A stretch of 64,000 bases of DNA from Hoeflea sp. 108 (GCF_000372965.1 NZ_KB890024.1:4738304-4802303); one strand, 5' to 3'. Positions 8,200 through 17,456 are shown, counted from the stretch's first letter. Made by a program: numbers and translations. The notes: a model not told the origin generated them from the sequence alone.

Positions 8200-9849
8200 A
8201 TGTTAATGAGCAACCGCAATCGCGATGAAAAGCCGATACCTGCGGCGGTCGTGCAGATGGCGCGAATGGCCAAGGCTGGCCGAATGGACCGACGTGAGTT
8301 TCTGACCATCGCAAGCACGATGGGGCTGAGCGCCGCAACCGCCTATGCACTTGCGGGCGTGGCGATGCCCGTCACCGCGCTGGCGGCGACACCGCAAAAA
8401 GGCGGCGTGCTCCGGATTGCGATGCCCGTCAAGGAACTGAAGGACCCGCGTACGTTCGACTGGGGCGAGATGGGCAATCTTGGCAGGCAATTTCTCGAGC
8501 CCTTCGTCAAATATACCGCCAACTACACGTTCGAGCCCATGCTTCTTGAGAGCTGGGACGTCAACGACGATGCAACCGAGTACGTTCTGCATCTGCGCAA
8601 GGGCGTGAAATGGAACAACGGAGATGATTTCACGGCTAACGATGCGATGTTCAACATCAACCGCTGGTGCGACAAGAAAACGCCGGGCAACTCCATGGCC
8701 GGCCGCATGGCCGCACTGGTCGATCCTGCAACCGGCAAGGCGCGTGACGGCGCCATCGCGAAGCTCGACGATCATACGGTCAAGCTGTCATTGTCGAAAT
8801 CGGACATCTCGCTGATTGCAAATTTCGCCGATTTCCCCGCACTCATCGTCCACCGGAGTTACGAGGAAACAGGTTCCGATCTGGTACAGCATCCTATCGG
8901 GACCGGGCCGTTCGAGCTCGTTTCCTTTGATACATCCGTGCGCGCCGTCTACAAACGCCGGGACGGCTGGTGGGGCGGCGAAACCTACCTCGATGGCGTC
9001 GAGTTCATTGACTATGGCACTGATCCCAATGCACTCGCCAGTGCATTCGAGGCAGGCGAAGTCGACGCCAATTTCGAAACCACCGGCGATCAGATTCAGG
9101 TGCTGGATTCGATGGGGCTCGCACGCAGCGAAGCGCAGACCGCGGCAACCGCAGTTGCCAGGTTCAATGTGACAAACAAACCGTACGACGATCAGCGCGT
9201 GCGCAACGCCATGCAACTTGCCGTCGACAACGCTGCGGTCCTCGAACTTGGCTACAGCGGCCGCGGAAATGTCGCTGAAAACCACCATGTCTGCCCAATC
9301 CACCCCGAGTACTTCCCATTGCCGAAGCTCGAACGGAATCTCGAAAAGGCGGCGGCCCTCATGAAGGAAGCCGGCATGATGGATTTTGAACATGAACTGA
9401 TCAGCAGCGACGACGACTGGCACCGAGGGACGGCCGACGCGATCGCGGGTCAACTGCGGGAAGCGGGCTTCAAGGTCAAGCGTACCGTGCTGCCTAGCTC
9501 CACGTTCTGGAACGACTGGACGAAGTATCCGTTTTCGCTGACCGGCTGGACGATGCGTCCGCTGGGTGTCCAGATATTGGCACTTGCCTATCGGAGCGGC
9601 GAAGCCTGGAACGAAACTGGATTTGCCAGCGACGAGTTCGATACGAAGCTCAACGAGGCGCTCTCGATCGCCGACGTCGAGAAACGCCGCAGCGCCATGG
9701 AGGACATCGAGAAGATCCTGCAGGGGTCGGGCGTCATCATCCAGCCATACTGGCGCAAGGTCTTTGCCCACTTTGTTCCAAAGGTCAAAGATCACCACGC
9801 CCATCCGCTTCTCCAGATCCAGCTCGAGAAGGTCTGGCTCGAGTCCTGA
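8200..9849 (+). CDS. Tat-exported peptide/nickel-type ABC substrate-binding protein (family 5), orphan
   Basis: The protein of about 549 residues begins with a long leader containing the twin-arginine motif DRREFLTI and a hydrophobic stretch ending ALA-AT, so it is predicted to be exported folded by the Tat system. The mature part is an SBP_bac_5 (DppA/OppA) protein: ESWDVNDDATEYVLHLRKGVKW, then IGTGPFELVSFD, and the C-terminal binding lobe. The ATG at 8200 was chosen for its upstream GGGAG. No permease or ATPase gene lies on either side; it is followed by a hairpin and the convergent D-aminopeptidase operon. It must use a transporter encoded elsewhere, or be a leftover of the decayed catabolic cluster. 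Confidence 0.85.
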   Translation: MLMSNRNRDEKPIPAAVVQMARMAKAGRMDRREFLTIASTMGLSAATAYALAGVAMPVTALAATPQKGGVLRIAMPVKELKDPRTFDWGEMGNLGRQFLEPFVKYTANYTFEPMLLESWDVNDDATEYVLHLRKGVKWNNGDDFTANDAMFNINRWCDKKTPGNSMAGRMAALVDPATGKARDGAIAKLDDHTVKLSLSKSDISLIANFADFPALIVHRSYEETGSDLVQHPIGTGPFELVSFDTSVRAVYKRRDGWWGGETYLDGVEFIDYGTDPNALASAFEAGEVDANFETTGDQIQVLDSMGLARSEAQTAATAVARFNVTNKPYDDQRVRNAMQLAVDNAAVLELGYSGRGNVAENHHVCPIHPEYFPLPKLERNLEKAAALMKEAGMMDFEHELISSDDDWHRGTADAIAGQLREAGFKVKRTVLPSSTFWNDWTKYPFSLTGWTMRPLGVQILALAYRSGEAWNETGFASDEFDTKLNEALSIADVEKRRSAMEDIEKILQGSGVIIQPYWRKVFAHFVPKVKDHHAHPLLQIQLEKVWLES

Positions 9850-9891
9850 AGTCGCGAGCACAACAAAAAGTTGGCGTCGAATGGACAGATA

Positions 9892-9913
9892 CGCCCGGGA
9901 TGGAACCCGGGCG
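9892..9913. terminator. Hairpin between convergent genes
   Basis: CGCCCGGG and CCCGGGCG form an 8-bp perfect stem with a 6-nt loop in the 80-bp gap between two convergent genes. There is no good U-tract on either strand, so it is a weak or Rho-assisted terminator candidate. Confidence 0.45.
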
Positions 9914-9929
9914 CCCCTGGACGAGCCCC

Positions 9930-10727
9930 CTAAACGATGAAGCGAATGGCGCGCTGGATTTCGAAGAAGTCGTTGGCGCGGAAGCGCAGCGTGCGCGCCG
10001 CTACATGCTCGACGCCGGGATACCAGCTCGCGCGGTAGGCCTCGTGCGGGTTGGTGTATTCGACGACCAGCTCGAAGCTGTCGGCCAGTTTCGGCATGCA
10101 GGCCTTGAGGTCGCGTGACAGCGCTTCCTCGACGCCGGCGCGGATGGCGGCGACAGCGGCTTTCGGCGTCAGCGACTTCGTGGCCGGGCCAAAGCCCTCG
10201 CTGGTCGCCACAGTGCCGATGCGCGGCACCAGAAGCTTGGCCTCCGCGCACATGCCGGCATCGCCCGACAGGAACACCGACGGGACGCCGTAGCGCGCCG
10301 CGCACAGCGCATTGAGCGTGTATTCGGACGCCACCTCGCCATTGATCAACAGGCGCGACACTGTGCCCGTCAGCGTGTGCGCCAGCGGGTTGGTGTCGGT
10401 GCCGGCCTTGTTGTGGTAGCCGGTATAGAGGGCGGCCGAGTAGCTTTTGTCGATGCCGAACATCATCATGTCGGGGTGGCCGCTCCAGTCGCGCACGATG
10501 GTGACATAGTCCGGCAGCTTCGACAGGATCAGGTTGCGCCCGGTGGAATGCGCGTCCTTGACCAGCACTTCCTTGGCGCCGGCCGCCTTGGCGCCTTCGC
10601 AGGCCGCCACCAGCTCGTCGGTCATGTATTCGCGGAATTCTTCATAGGCCGCGTGCCCCTTCCGGGCTTCGTCCCACACGGTGATACCGGCGGTGCCTTC
10701 GATGTCGGCACTGATGAACACCTTCAT
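9930..10727 (-). CDS. dppA: M55 family D-aminopeptidase (DppA type)
   Basis: The 265-residue protein aligns by eye with the zinc D-aminopeptidase DppA of Bacillus subtilis (M55). Asp8 and Glu10 in ISADIEGTAG, His60 in DAHSTG, His105 in GYHNKAG, His117 and Glu135 sit where the family keeps its two-zinc ligands and catalytic His. DppA releases N-terminal D-amino acids from short peptides such as D-Ala-D-Ala. It is the last gene of a minus-strand operon encoding a dipeptide transporter, a serine hydrolase and a PLP enzyme. It lies 15 bp downstream of the PLP gene, which fits cytoplasmic processing of imported D-peptides. In enteric bacteria the name dppA also denotes the dipeptide-binding protein; here it means the M55 enzyme. 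Confidence 0.88.
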   Translation of the reverse strand: MKVFISADIEGTAGITVWDEARKGHAAYEEFREYMTDELVAACEGAKAAGAKEVLVKDAHSTGRNLILSKLPDYVTIVRDWSGHPDMMMFGIDKSYSAALYTGYHNKAGTDTNPLAHTLTGTVSRLLINGEVASEYTLNALCAARYGVPSVFLSGDAGMCAEAKLLVPRIGTVATSEGFGPATKSLTPKAAVAAIRAGVEEALSRDLKACMPKLADSFELVVEYTNPHEAYRASWYPGVEHVAARTLRFRANDFFEIQRAIRFIV

Positions 10728-10742
10728 GATCGTAATCCTCGG

Positions 10743-11834
10743 TTAGAGTAGCTCGGCCATCGACCGCAGCAAACGGTCGATCTGGTCGGGGGAATGCTCG
10801 GAAAACACCGCCAGCCGCATGCTGGGCACGTCGGATGCGTCGGAATAGCCGCCCGGCTGCTGGACCCTGACGATGATGTCGCGTTCGGCGAGACAGTCGC
10901 GCAGCAGCTCAAGGTCGGTGACGCCGTTGATGGTGACGACCGGCACCGGCGTGTCGGCAACCTCGAAGCCGAGGTCACGCAGGCCGTTGCGCATCTGGCT
11001 GACATTGCGGGCCAGCCTGGCGCGCCTGTCCGTCGTCTGCAGGATTCGCAACGAGGCGGCTGCGGCAGCAGCAAGGCCGGGCGGGGCCGGCGAGGCGCCG
11101 CGCATGATCATCGCGTTGCGCTTGATCTTCTCGGCCAATGCGGCGTCGCCGGGAACGACCCCGCCAAGCGCACCGAACGCCTTGCTCATCGTGCCGGCGA
11201 GGAAGTTGCCATCGCCTTCGAGCCCGAAATGCTGCAGCGAACCGCGCCCGCTTCCTCCGAGCACGCCGACGCCGTGGGAATCGTCGATGCACAAAAGCGC
11301 GCCGTCATAGGGCGCCATTGCCTGCCGGAAGTCGTTGAGCGGTGCCAGCCGCCCGGAGGATGGAAACACCCCATCGGTCAGCACCGCCGGCCGCTGCCCG
11401 GCGCCAACATGCAGGGCCAGCTGTTCTGCCAGGTCATTGGCATCGCCATGACGGAACTCATGCACCGGCTTGCCCAGCGTCGGGATCGCGTCACGCGTGC
11501 TGTAATGCGTGGCGGCGTCGATGAAGATGAGGTCAAAATCCTCGCGCAGGCCCTGCAGCAGCACCATCGGACTGGTGTAGCCGGAGATCATGTAGACGAC
11601 CTCGTCGGTGCCGAACCACTGGCGCAATCGGTCCTCCAGGTCAGCATAGACCTGCATGTGCGCCAGTGTGCCCGGCCCCATACCGTATTGTCTGGTGGCG
11701 GCGCAGGCCGCCTCGATTACCTCGGGGTGGCCGTGCAGGCAGAAATAGGAGGTGCCGCAATAATAATCGACCTCACGCCCGCCGATGACCATGCGGGCGC
11801 CGATTGGCGATTCCATCTTGAAGGGTACGGTCAT
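10743..11834 (-). CDS. Alpha-oxoamine-synthase-like PLP enzyme (AONS/KBL fold)
   Basis: The 363-residue fold-type I PLP protein resembles 8-amino-7-oxononanoate synthase and 2-amino-3-ketobutyrate CoA ligase. It has CIDDSHGVGVLG (Asp and His contacting the PLP ring) and GTMSKAFGALGG, with the Schiff-base Lys in SKAFG. Several signature segments differ from AONS: SGYTSPM replaces the usual SGY-AN, the segment before it reads GPGTLAHMQVYADLE, and DAATHYS stands where AONS has an Asn-His-Ala-Ser type segment. No biotin gene is nearby. The gene is 8 bp downstream of the S12 hydrolase and 15 bp upstream of the D-aminopeptidase, so it probably acts on an amino acid released from the imported peptide. 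Its reaction is unknown; a CoA-dependent condensation or a retro-aldol type cleavage are both possible. Confidence 0.75.
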   Translation of the reverse strand: MTVPFKMESPIGARMVIGGREVDYYCGTSYFCLHGHPEVIEAACAATRQYGMGPGTLAHMQVYADLEDRLRQWFGTDEVVYMISGYTSPMVLLQGLREDFDLIFIDAATHYSTRDAIPTLGKPVHEFRHGDANDLAEQLALHVGAGQRPAVLTDGVFPSSGRLAPLNDFRQAMAPYDGALLCIDDSHGVGVLGGSGRGSLQHFGLEGDGNFLAGTMSKAFGALGGVVPGDAALAEKIKRNAMIMRGASPAPPGLAAAAAASLRILQTTDRRARLARNVSQMRNGLRDLGFEVADTPVPVVTINGVTDLELLRDCLAERDIIVRVQQPGGYSDASDVPSMRLAVFSEHSPDQIDRLLRSMAELL

Positions 11835-11842
11835 GCTGCTGC

Positions 11843-13519
11843 TCAGGCCGCCTCTGCCTGGGACAAGGGACGCCGCTCAAGGAACATCGGGCCGACACGG
11901 ATACCGCGCCTGCCATGGTCGTCGACAGCGTCGAGCTCCAGGATTTCATCCTCGTAGAGCTTGCCATGCATGCGGAAGCGCCCCTCGCCCACCGGCTCGC
12001 AGTTGTGGGTACAGAAATATTCGATCAGGCATTTAAGCCCGCCATGGCTGTAGCTCAGATAGGTGATGTTGAAGTCAGGGCCGTACTCGCCGAGATGCGG
12101 CTCAATCGCCTCCGGCACCGCCTCGTCGGCAGGCGCCTCGATGCGGCTCCAGCTGGCATCCTTCCACGCCAGCTTGCCCGGCTCGGGGAAGGACAGGTTC
12201 ATGTGCGCATAGCCGGCACCGCGGCCGTAGATGCGGCCGTCGATGACGAAATCCTTGCCTGATACTGGCCGGATCTGCAGCGGCACGCCATCGCCCATCA
12301 GATACAGCTTGCCGTCCTTGGCCTTGACCTCGACGACCTCCTTGGTGGCGTCGTCGCGGTAGTAGCCGGGCAAGGTCCTGAACTGCTCGTCGGCGATGAC
12401 AGGCGGTCGCTGCATGCGCTGCAACGGCTTGCCCATGTTGCGTTCGGACAGCGCGATGCGCAGCCCGTCAATGCCAAGCCGCGAGGCTATCTGGTTGGCG
12501 AAGTCGAGCGTCGCGAACACCAGCACGCCGATACCTGCGCCAGGCAGGATCAGCATGTGCGAGGCATAGCCATAGACGGCGCCGCCATGGCCCACCGACT
12601 CCCAGCCGTCGACCTCGCCCGCCCCGAAACACAAGCCATAGCCGGCCATCGACTTGTCCAGACTGTCAGGCCGCTTGCCGAACGGCGTCCACATCTCGCG
12701 CAGCGAAGCCGGCGAAACGATCGAGTTGCCCGCGGCGTCGAAGCCGCCGCGCAGCAGGCACTGGACGTAGCGCGACATGTCGTCGGTGGTGGAGAAGATG
12801 TTGCCCGCAGGCGACCCGCCAAGGCTGAACACCGGCGCCGGCGTGTCGCCATCCAGCGTCCACATGTCGGCGGGCGCAAGCCGCTCGCGGATGCCAGGCG
12901 CCATGCCGCATGACGAGTTGTTCATGCCGAGCGGCTTCAGGATATTTTCAGCGACGTAGTCGGAATAGCTCTGGCCGGTTACAACCTCGATGACCCGGCC
13001 TGCAACCGCAATGCCGGCATTGGAATAATGCATGATACCAATGCTCGGATCCTGCTTGAGGGTCGAGCTGGCCAGTTCGTTGACCGTATCCTCGAGCGGC
13101 GGGCGGGTCGCGTCGAGATAGTGGCCGCTTTTCGGCTCACGCACCAGGCCGGCGGTATGCGTCAGCAGCTTGCGCAGGCTGATGTGAGAACCGTTGGGCC
13201 CGCCCTCGGCGCCGGCAAACGGGTTGATCGGGTGAAAGCCGGGCAGGTAGGTCGAGACGTCGACATCAAGGTCGACCAGCCCCTTTTCCGCCAGTTGCAT
13301 CAGCGCCAGCGAGGTGAAGGTCTTGGTGATCGAGCCGATGCGGAAGCAGGTGTCTTCGCGCATGTCGAAATCACGGTCGTGGCGCTGGATATGGCCTTGA
13401 GCCAGCACGCCGTCGCGGTCGACAAGCGCGTAGGAGATCGACGGGATCGCCTTGTCCTCGACCTCGTAGCGGATCAGGTCTTCGAACAGCTCGATCGATG
13501 CGGCGGAGAGCGAAGGCAT
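11843..13519 (-). CDS. S12 family serine hydrolase (beta-lactamase/D-aminopeptidase-like)
   Basis: The protein of about 558 residues has the penicillin-recognising fold. Ser63-Ile-Thr-Lys66 is the SxxK nucleophile motif, MHYSNAG holds the YxN motif, and VGHGGAVYG holds the HxG motif that replaces KTG in D-aminopeptidases and esterases. A C-terminal extension of about 180 residues forms a lipocalin-like domain, as in the D-aminopeptidase DAP and related S12 proteins. No signal peptide is seen, so it is probably cytoplasmic. The start at 13519 follows an AAGGAG site; the reading frame itself continues upstream into the permease gene. It is 22 bp downstream of the Dpp permease genes. Likely role: hydrolysis of D-residue peptides or amides taken up by the transporter. 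The exact substrate is unknown. Confidence 0.82.
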   Translation of the reverse strand: MPSLSAASIELFEDLIRYEVEDKAIPSISYALVDRDGVLAQGHIQRHDRDFDMREDTCFRIGSITKTFTSLALMQLAEKGLVDLDVDVSTYLPGFHPINPFAGAEGGPNGSHISLRKLLTHTAGLVREPKSGHYLDATRPPLEDTVNELASSTLKQDPSIGIMHYSNAGIAVAGRVIEVVTGQSYSDYVAENILKPLGMNNSSCGMAPGIRERLAPADMWTLDGDTPAPVFSLGGSPAGNIFSTTDDMSRYVQCLLRGGFDAAGNSIVSPASLREMWTPFGKRPDSLDKSMAGYGLCFGAGEVDGWESVGHGGAVYGYASHMLILPGAGIGVLVFATLDFANQIASRLGIDGLRIALSERNMGKPLQRMQRPPVIADEQFRTLPGYYRDDATKEVVEVKAKDGKLYLMGDGVPLQIRPVSGKDFVIDGRIYGRGAGYAHMNLSFPEPGKLAWKDASWSRIEAPADEAVPEAIEPHLGEYGPDFNITYLSYSHGGLKCLIEYFCTHNCEPVGEGRFRMHGKLYEDEILELDAVDDHGRRGIRVGPMFLERRPLSQAEAA

Positions 13520-13541
13520 GGCAAATGCTCCTTGGGGTATC

Positions 13542-14414
13542 TCAATGGGAATGGCGGGGGTCGAGCATGTCGCGCAGCGCATCGCCGACGAGGTTCCACG
13601 ACAGCACGAACAGAAAAACGGCAGCGCCGGGGAAAGCCAGCGTGTACCAGAACTGGAACGGGTTGCCCGGCTGGCCAACGATCCAGTTGCGCGAATAGGC
13701 GATGAACTGGCCCCAATCGGCGTAGCCCTCTTCGGTGCCGACGCCGAGGAAGCTGAGTGCGGATGCCGACAGCACCATAGAGCCGGTGGCCATGGTCGCC
13801 AGCACCAATACCGGGAACATCGCGTTGGGCAGGATGTGCAGGACGATCAGTCGGAGATCGCTGGCGCCGTAGCTCCTGGCGGCGTGGATGTAATCCATCT
13901 CGCGTATTCGCAGGATTTCACTGCGCACGATGCGGGCGTAACTCATCCAGCCGAACGTCGTCAGGGCAATCGTGATCGGCCAGATGCCCTTGCCGAGAAG
14001 TGCGGTCAGCACCATCGCCGCGATCAGGAACGGCACCGCCATGAACACGTCGACGATGCGCATCAATATCTCTTCAGCGAGCCCGCCATAATAGGCAGCG
14101 ACCGCACCGACCACGGTGCCGATCAGCACCGAGATGGCAACGACGCCGAGGCCGATCTTGAAGGCCGTGCGCGTGCCCCACACGACACCGTAGAAGATGT
14201 CGTACTGGCCTTGGGTGGTGCCGAAAATCGCATCGCGCGACGGCGGCTGAGGCGTCGCCAGGAAGCCGGCGCGCGGCGTGTCGTAAGGCGAAAGCTGAAA
14301 GCTCTGCGGCGGCGCCAGCAAGGGTGCGAAGATGGCGATCAGCACAAAGGCCAAGAGGATGGCGACACCCAGCAGCGACACCGGATTGCGCCCGAGGTAG
14401 CGAAGAAACTTCAT
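13542..14414 (-). CDS. Dipeptide/oligopeptide ABC transporter permease (DppC type)
   Basis: The 290-residue integral membrane protein has an N-terminal helix (VSLLGVAILLAFVLIAIFAPLLAP) and further helices typical of DppC. The EAA loop that contacts the ATPase is visible as YIHAARSYGASDLRLIVLHILPN. It overlaps the DppB-type gene by 4 bp (ATGA). With DppB it forms the membrane channel of a peptide importer whose binding protein is encoded upstream in this operon. Its ATPases are on the opposite strand at 18.8-20.7 kb. Confidence 0.9.
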   Translation of the reverse strand: MKFLRYLGRNPVSLLGVAILLAFVLIAIFAPLLAPPQSFQLSPYDTPRAGFLATPQPPSRDAIFGTTQGQYDIFYGVVWGTRTAFKIGLGVVAISVLIGTVVGAVAAYYGGLAEEILMRIVDVFMAVPFLIAAMVLTALLGKGIWPITIALTTFGWMSYARIVRSEILRIREMDYIHAARSYGASDLRLIVLHILPNAMFPVLVLATMATGSMVLSASALSFLGVGTEEGYADWGQFIAYSRNWIVGQPGNPFQFWYTLAFPGAAVFLFVLSWNLVGDALRDMLDPRHSH

Positions 14415-15457
14415 TGCGTCTTCACCCTCGGATCGAGCAGCGGATAGATGAGGTCGACGAGCAGGTTCATCAGCACGAGAACGACCGCGAAATAGAGGCC
14501 GAAACCAAGGACCGCCGGGAAGTCGAGATTGGCCGCCGTCTTGGCAGCAAACTGGCCGAGGCCGGCATAGTCGAAGATGGTTTCGGTGATGACGACGCCA
14601 CCCATCATGACGGCAAGCTCCATGCCGGCGATGGTCGCCACCGGCAGCAGCGCGTTGCGCCGCGCATGCTTGAGCTCCACCACCCGACGCGGCAGGCCCT
14701 TGGCGCGGGCCGTGCGCACATAATCCTGGCGCAGCGTCTCCAGCATCGAGGTGCGCATCACCCGCGTCATGGAGGCGACGTTGACATAGGTCAGCGTGAT
14801 GACAGGGGCGGCGAGGTGGCGAAGCGAGTCACCAAAGATCGCCCAATTGCCATTCAGGAGCGCATCGACCGTGTTGGCGCCCGTGTAACGCACGAATTCG
14901 TCCGAACTTACGATCGTCTGAGCCCACTGGCTGAGCCGGCCGGGCGGAAACCAGTCGAGTGCCGAGTAAAAGATCAGCAGCATCAACAGGCCGAAGACGT
15001 AAACCGGGAACGACCAGCCGAGGATGGTGAAGATGCGGATGATGTGATCGGGCCAGCGGTTGAGATAGATGCCGGCTCGCGAGCCGAGGAACACGGCGAG
15101 CAGCAGGCATGGAATGAACGCCAGCACGACCAGCTCCAGCGTCGCTGGAAACAACGACGTCAGCGCGGTCGAGACCGGCTGGCGTGCCGTTTCCGACCAG
15201 CCGAGATTGCCGCTCAGCACACCGCCGATCCATCGGGCATACTGGACGTAGAAGGGATCGTTGAGCCCGTACTGCTCGATCATTCTGCGGATGCTCTCCT
15301 GACCGCCCTTGAGGTAGTCAGGTGACGGCGCATAAGCCGCCAGGCGCTGCGTCGGCGAAAGCGACATCTGCAGCGCAAAGATCATCAGCGACAGAGCGAA
15401 CAGGACGACGGGCAACATCATCAGTCGTCTGAGTGCGTAGTTCAGCACGGGCCACAC
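14411..15457 (-). CDS. Dipeptide/oligopeptide ABC transporter permease (DppB type)
   Basis: The protein of about 348 residues is a DppB-family permease, with an N-terminal helix after YALRRLMMLPVVLFAL, several further transmembrane segments, and the EAA loop QDYVRTARAKGLPRRVVELKHARRNALLP. The frame opens with a GTG at 15457 and another GTG at 15448; no ATG is placed well, so the exact start is uncertain. It follows the binding-protein gene after a strong hairpin and is translationally coupled to the DppC-type gene. Confidence 0.88.
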   Translation of the reverse strand: MWPVLNYALRRLMMLPVVLFALSLMIFALQMSLSPTQRLAAYAPSPDYLKGGQESIRRMIEQYGLNDPFYVQYARWIGGVLSGNLGWSETARQPVSTALTSLFPATLELVVLAFIPCLLLAVFLGSRAGIYLNRWPDHIIRIFTILGWSFPVYVFGLLMLLIFYSALDWFPPGRLSQWAQTIVSSDEFVRYTGANTVDALLNGNWAIFGDSLRHLAAPVITLTYVNVASMTRVMRTSMLETLRQDYVRTARAKGLPRRVVELKHARRNALLPVATIAGMELAVMMGGVVITETIFDYAGLGQFAAKTAANLDFPAVLGFGLYFAVVLVLMNLLVDLIYPLLDPRVKTQ

Positions 15458-15483
15458 GTTCCGATTTCAGGGGATGTAACAGC

Positions 15484-15517
15484 GGCATGCCGGGCGACCG
15501 CAGCCGCCCGGCATGCC
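15484..15517 (-). promoter_or_regulatory. Intercistronic hairpin between binding protein and permease genes
   Basis: GGCATGCCGGGCG (15484-15496) and CGCCCGGCATGCC (15505-15517) form a perfect 13-bp stem with an 8-nt loop. It lies 8 bases beyond the binding-protein stop codon. No U-run follows on the minus strand, so partial termination or protection of the upstream message from 3' exonucleases is more likely than full termination. That would make binding protein in excess over permease (inference). Confidence 0.65.
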
Positions 15518-15524
15518 CTGCCAA

Positions 15525-17456
15525 TCAGTTGTTGGCCTTGGTCACCGGGTAGAAGTCCCAGGCGCCGTAGAGGATCATGTTGTCGACATAGCCGTCGATA
15601 TTGCTGCGCGTGACGACGAAGCCGAAGTCCTCCCAGAGGAACTGGGTGGTGGCGTAGTCGTACGACATCTCCTGGAGCTTGGCGTAGATAGGCTCGCGCA
15701 CGGCAGGATCGTTCGAGGCCCAGGCCTCATCCAGCAACGGCTTGAACTTCTCCGCCATCAGGTCGCGATAGCCCTGGCCGACCATGCCGCCGACCAGACC
15801 GGTGGGCGAGAGGTAGTAGGATGCCGCGCCCAGCGGGCCGCCCGGATCGGAATAATCAGGGCCCCAGCCCATCACCGTCAGCGGTGCTGCCGGCTTCTCG
15901 CGATTGTTGAGCTTGTCGGAAACGGACGCCCATGGCAGCGCCTGGATCTGCATCTTGAACTTCGGATTGATACGCGACAGGCCCATCTGCAGCGCTGACA
16001 GCGCTGCCGTCAGCTGCGGGTTACCCTCGGTCACGTAGGCGGTGAAGGTGAAGCCCACGTCCCAGAGCTTGCCGTCGAACGCCTTCTTGAAATGTTCCTC
16101 GGCCTTGGCGGGGTCGTAGCTGTAGACAGGCGAATCCGCGCGATAGCCCATGATGCCGCGCACCGTCGGACCACGCGACTGCACGGTCTTGCCGAGCAGC
16201 ACCTGATTGATCAGGGCGTCGTAGTTCTGCGCGTAGTTGAAGCCCTTGCGGACGTCGATGTCGGCGAAGAAGTCCGGTGGGATGCCCTTGCCGTCCAGCT
16301 TGCCGCTGCCGATGGCCGGGTTGTCGTTGTCGTCGAGCGGCCAGGCAAAGAAGATGCCGCGCGAGAACACTTTCTGCAGCCCGTCGATGACCTTGACGCC
16401 TTCGGTCTTGCTCAGCTCGTCGATAAACTCGACCGGCGCCGCAACGAAGTCGGCATCACCTGACAGGAGCTGCAGGCGCCGCGTCGTCCACTCAGGCACG
16501 GTGCGCATGACGACGCGCTCGAGCTTGGCTGGGCCCATGAAGTAGTTGTCGAAGCGCTTCAACGTGATGCGGCGGTCGGTGCGATCCCACTCCTCGAGCA
16601 TGAATGGACCGGTGCCGTTTTCCTCGGCGAACAGCGGGTTTGCGCCGAGTTCCGGACGATAGTGAGCCTTCCAGGTGTCGCCGGAACCGTCCCAGCCGCC
16701 AACCGAAGCGACCCACTCCTTGTCGACGATCGAGGTGCCGAAAGGCAGGGCGATGACGCCGAGCGTTGCCGGGAACGACTTGGGCAGCTTGAGCGTGACA
16801 TTGTCGCCGTCGACGACGATCTGCGACGCAAGCTGGTCATAGACGGCGCGCAGCGTCTCGGGCGAGGCGTCGTTGACGGATTTGACCTTGCCTTCCGTCT
16901 CGACCCACTTGGCTATGTCAGTGTATTTGCCGGCGGTGATCACCTCGGTGATCGCGTTCGACATCCAAGACTGGCCTTGCAGGATGGCGCGCAGCAGCGA
17001 GTAGCGCACGTCATCAGGCGTGATCTGCCCATAACCCGGCTCGATGGCCGCTTTCTGAGCGTCGGTCAGCTTGTCGTAATATTCCCAGGTGATCTTGCCG
17101 TCGGCGCCCTTGACGCCGACCTTGTGGGCAAAGACGCCCTTGCGGATCGGAAAGGTGTAGCTCACCGAGCCGTCGTCGCCTTGCTTGATCAGGCCGTTTT
17201 CCAGAGACGGCACCTCGGTCGACAGCGACGGCACGAATTCGGAAATCTTCGAACCATTGAAGTTCAGGAGCCGGCTGTAGATGTTCAGCGAGCCATAGGA
17301 GCTCGGCGTGTTGGCGATGTAGGCTGGATCGAACGACTGGATGTCGTCGGTCCACATGAAGACGAATGTTCCGGGATTCTTGGTCTCGGCCATAACAGGT
17401 GCAGCCGTCATGGCAAGCCCCAGGCCCATAGCCAACGCTAAGGCTAGTTTCATCAT
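15525..17456 (-). CDS. Peptide ABC transporter substrate-binding protein (family 5)
   Basis: The 643-residue protein starts with a Sec signal peptide (MMKLALALAMGLGLAMTAAPVMA) and is a large SBP_bac_5 protein with DDIQSFDPAYIANTPSS, NGTGPFMLEEWDRTDRR and a C-terminal lobe ending DFYPVTKANN. It is about 100 residues longer than DppA-type binding proteins. An extra segment after VRKGVFA carries KVGVKGADGKITWEYYDKLTDAQKAA, which may enlarge the binding site. It is the first gene of the minus operon that continues with two permeases, an S12 hydrolase, a PLP enzyme and an M55 D-aminopeptidase, so the ligand is probably a peptide containing D-amino acids. The operon starts divergently from a LysR gene 122 bp away. 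Confidence 0.88.
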   Translation of the reverse strand: MMKLALALAMGLGLAMTAAPVMAETKNPGTFVFMWTDDIQSFDPAYIANTPSSYGSLNIYSRLLNFNGSKISEFVPSLSTEVPSLENGLIKQGDDGSVSYTFPIRKGVFAHKVGVKGADGKITWEYYDKLTDAQKAAIEPGYGQITPDDVRYSLLRAILQGQSWMSNAITEVITAGKYTDIAKWVETEGKVKSVNDASPETLRAVYDQLASQIVVDGDNVTLKLPKSFPATLGVIALPFGTSIVDKEWVASVGGWDGSGDTWKAHYRPELGANPLFAEENGTGPFMLEEWDRTDRRITLKRFDNYFMGPAKLERVVMRTVPEWTTRRLQLLSGDADFVAAPVEFIDELSKTEGVKVIDGLQKVFSRGIFFAWPLDDNDNPAIGSGKLDGKGIPPDFFADIDVRKGFNYAQNYDALINQVLLGKTVQSRGPTVRGIMGYRADSPVYSYDPAKAEEHFKKAFDGKLWDVGFTFTAYVTEGNPQLTAALSALQMGLSRINPKFKMQIQALPWASVSDKLNNREKPAAPLTVMGWGPDYSDPGGPLGAASYYLSPTGLVGGMVGQGYRDLMAEKFKPLLDEAWASNDPAVREPIYAKLQEMSYDYATTQFLWEDFGFVVTRSNIDGYVDNMILYGAWDFYPVTKANN

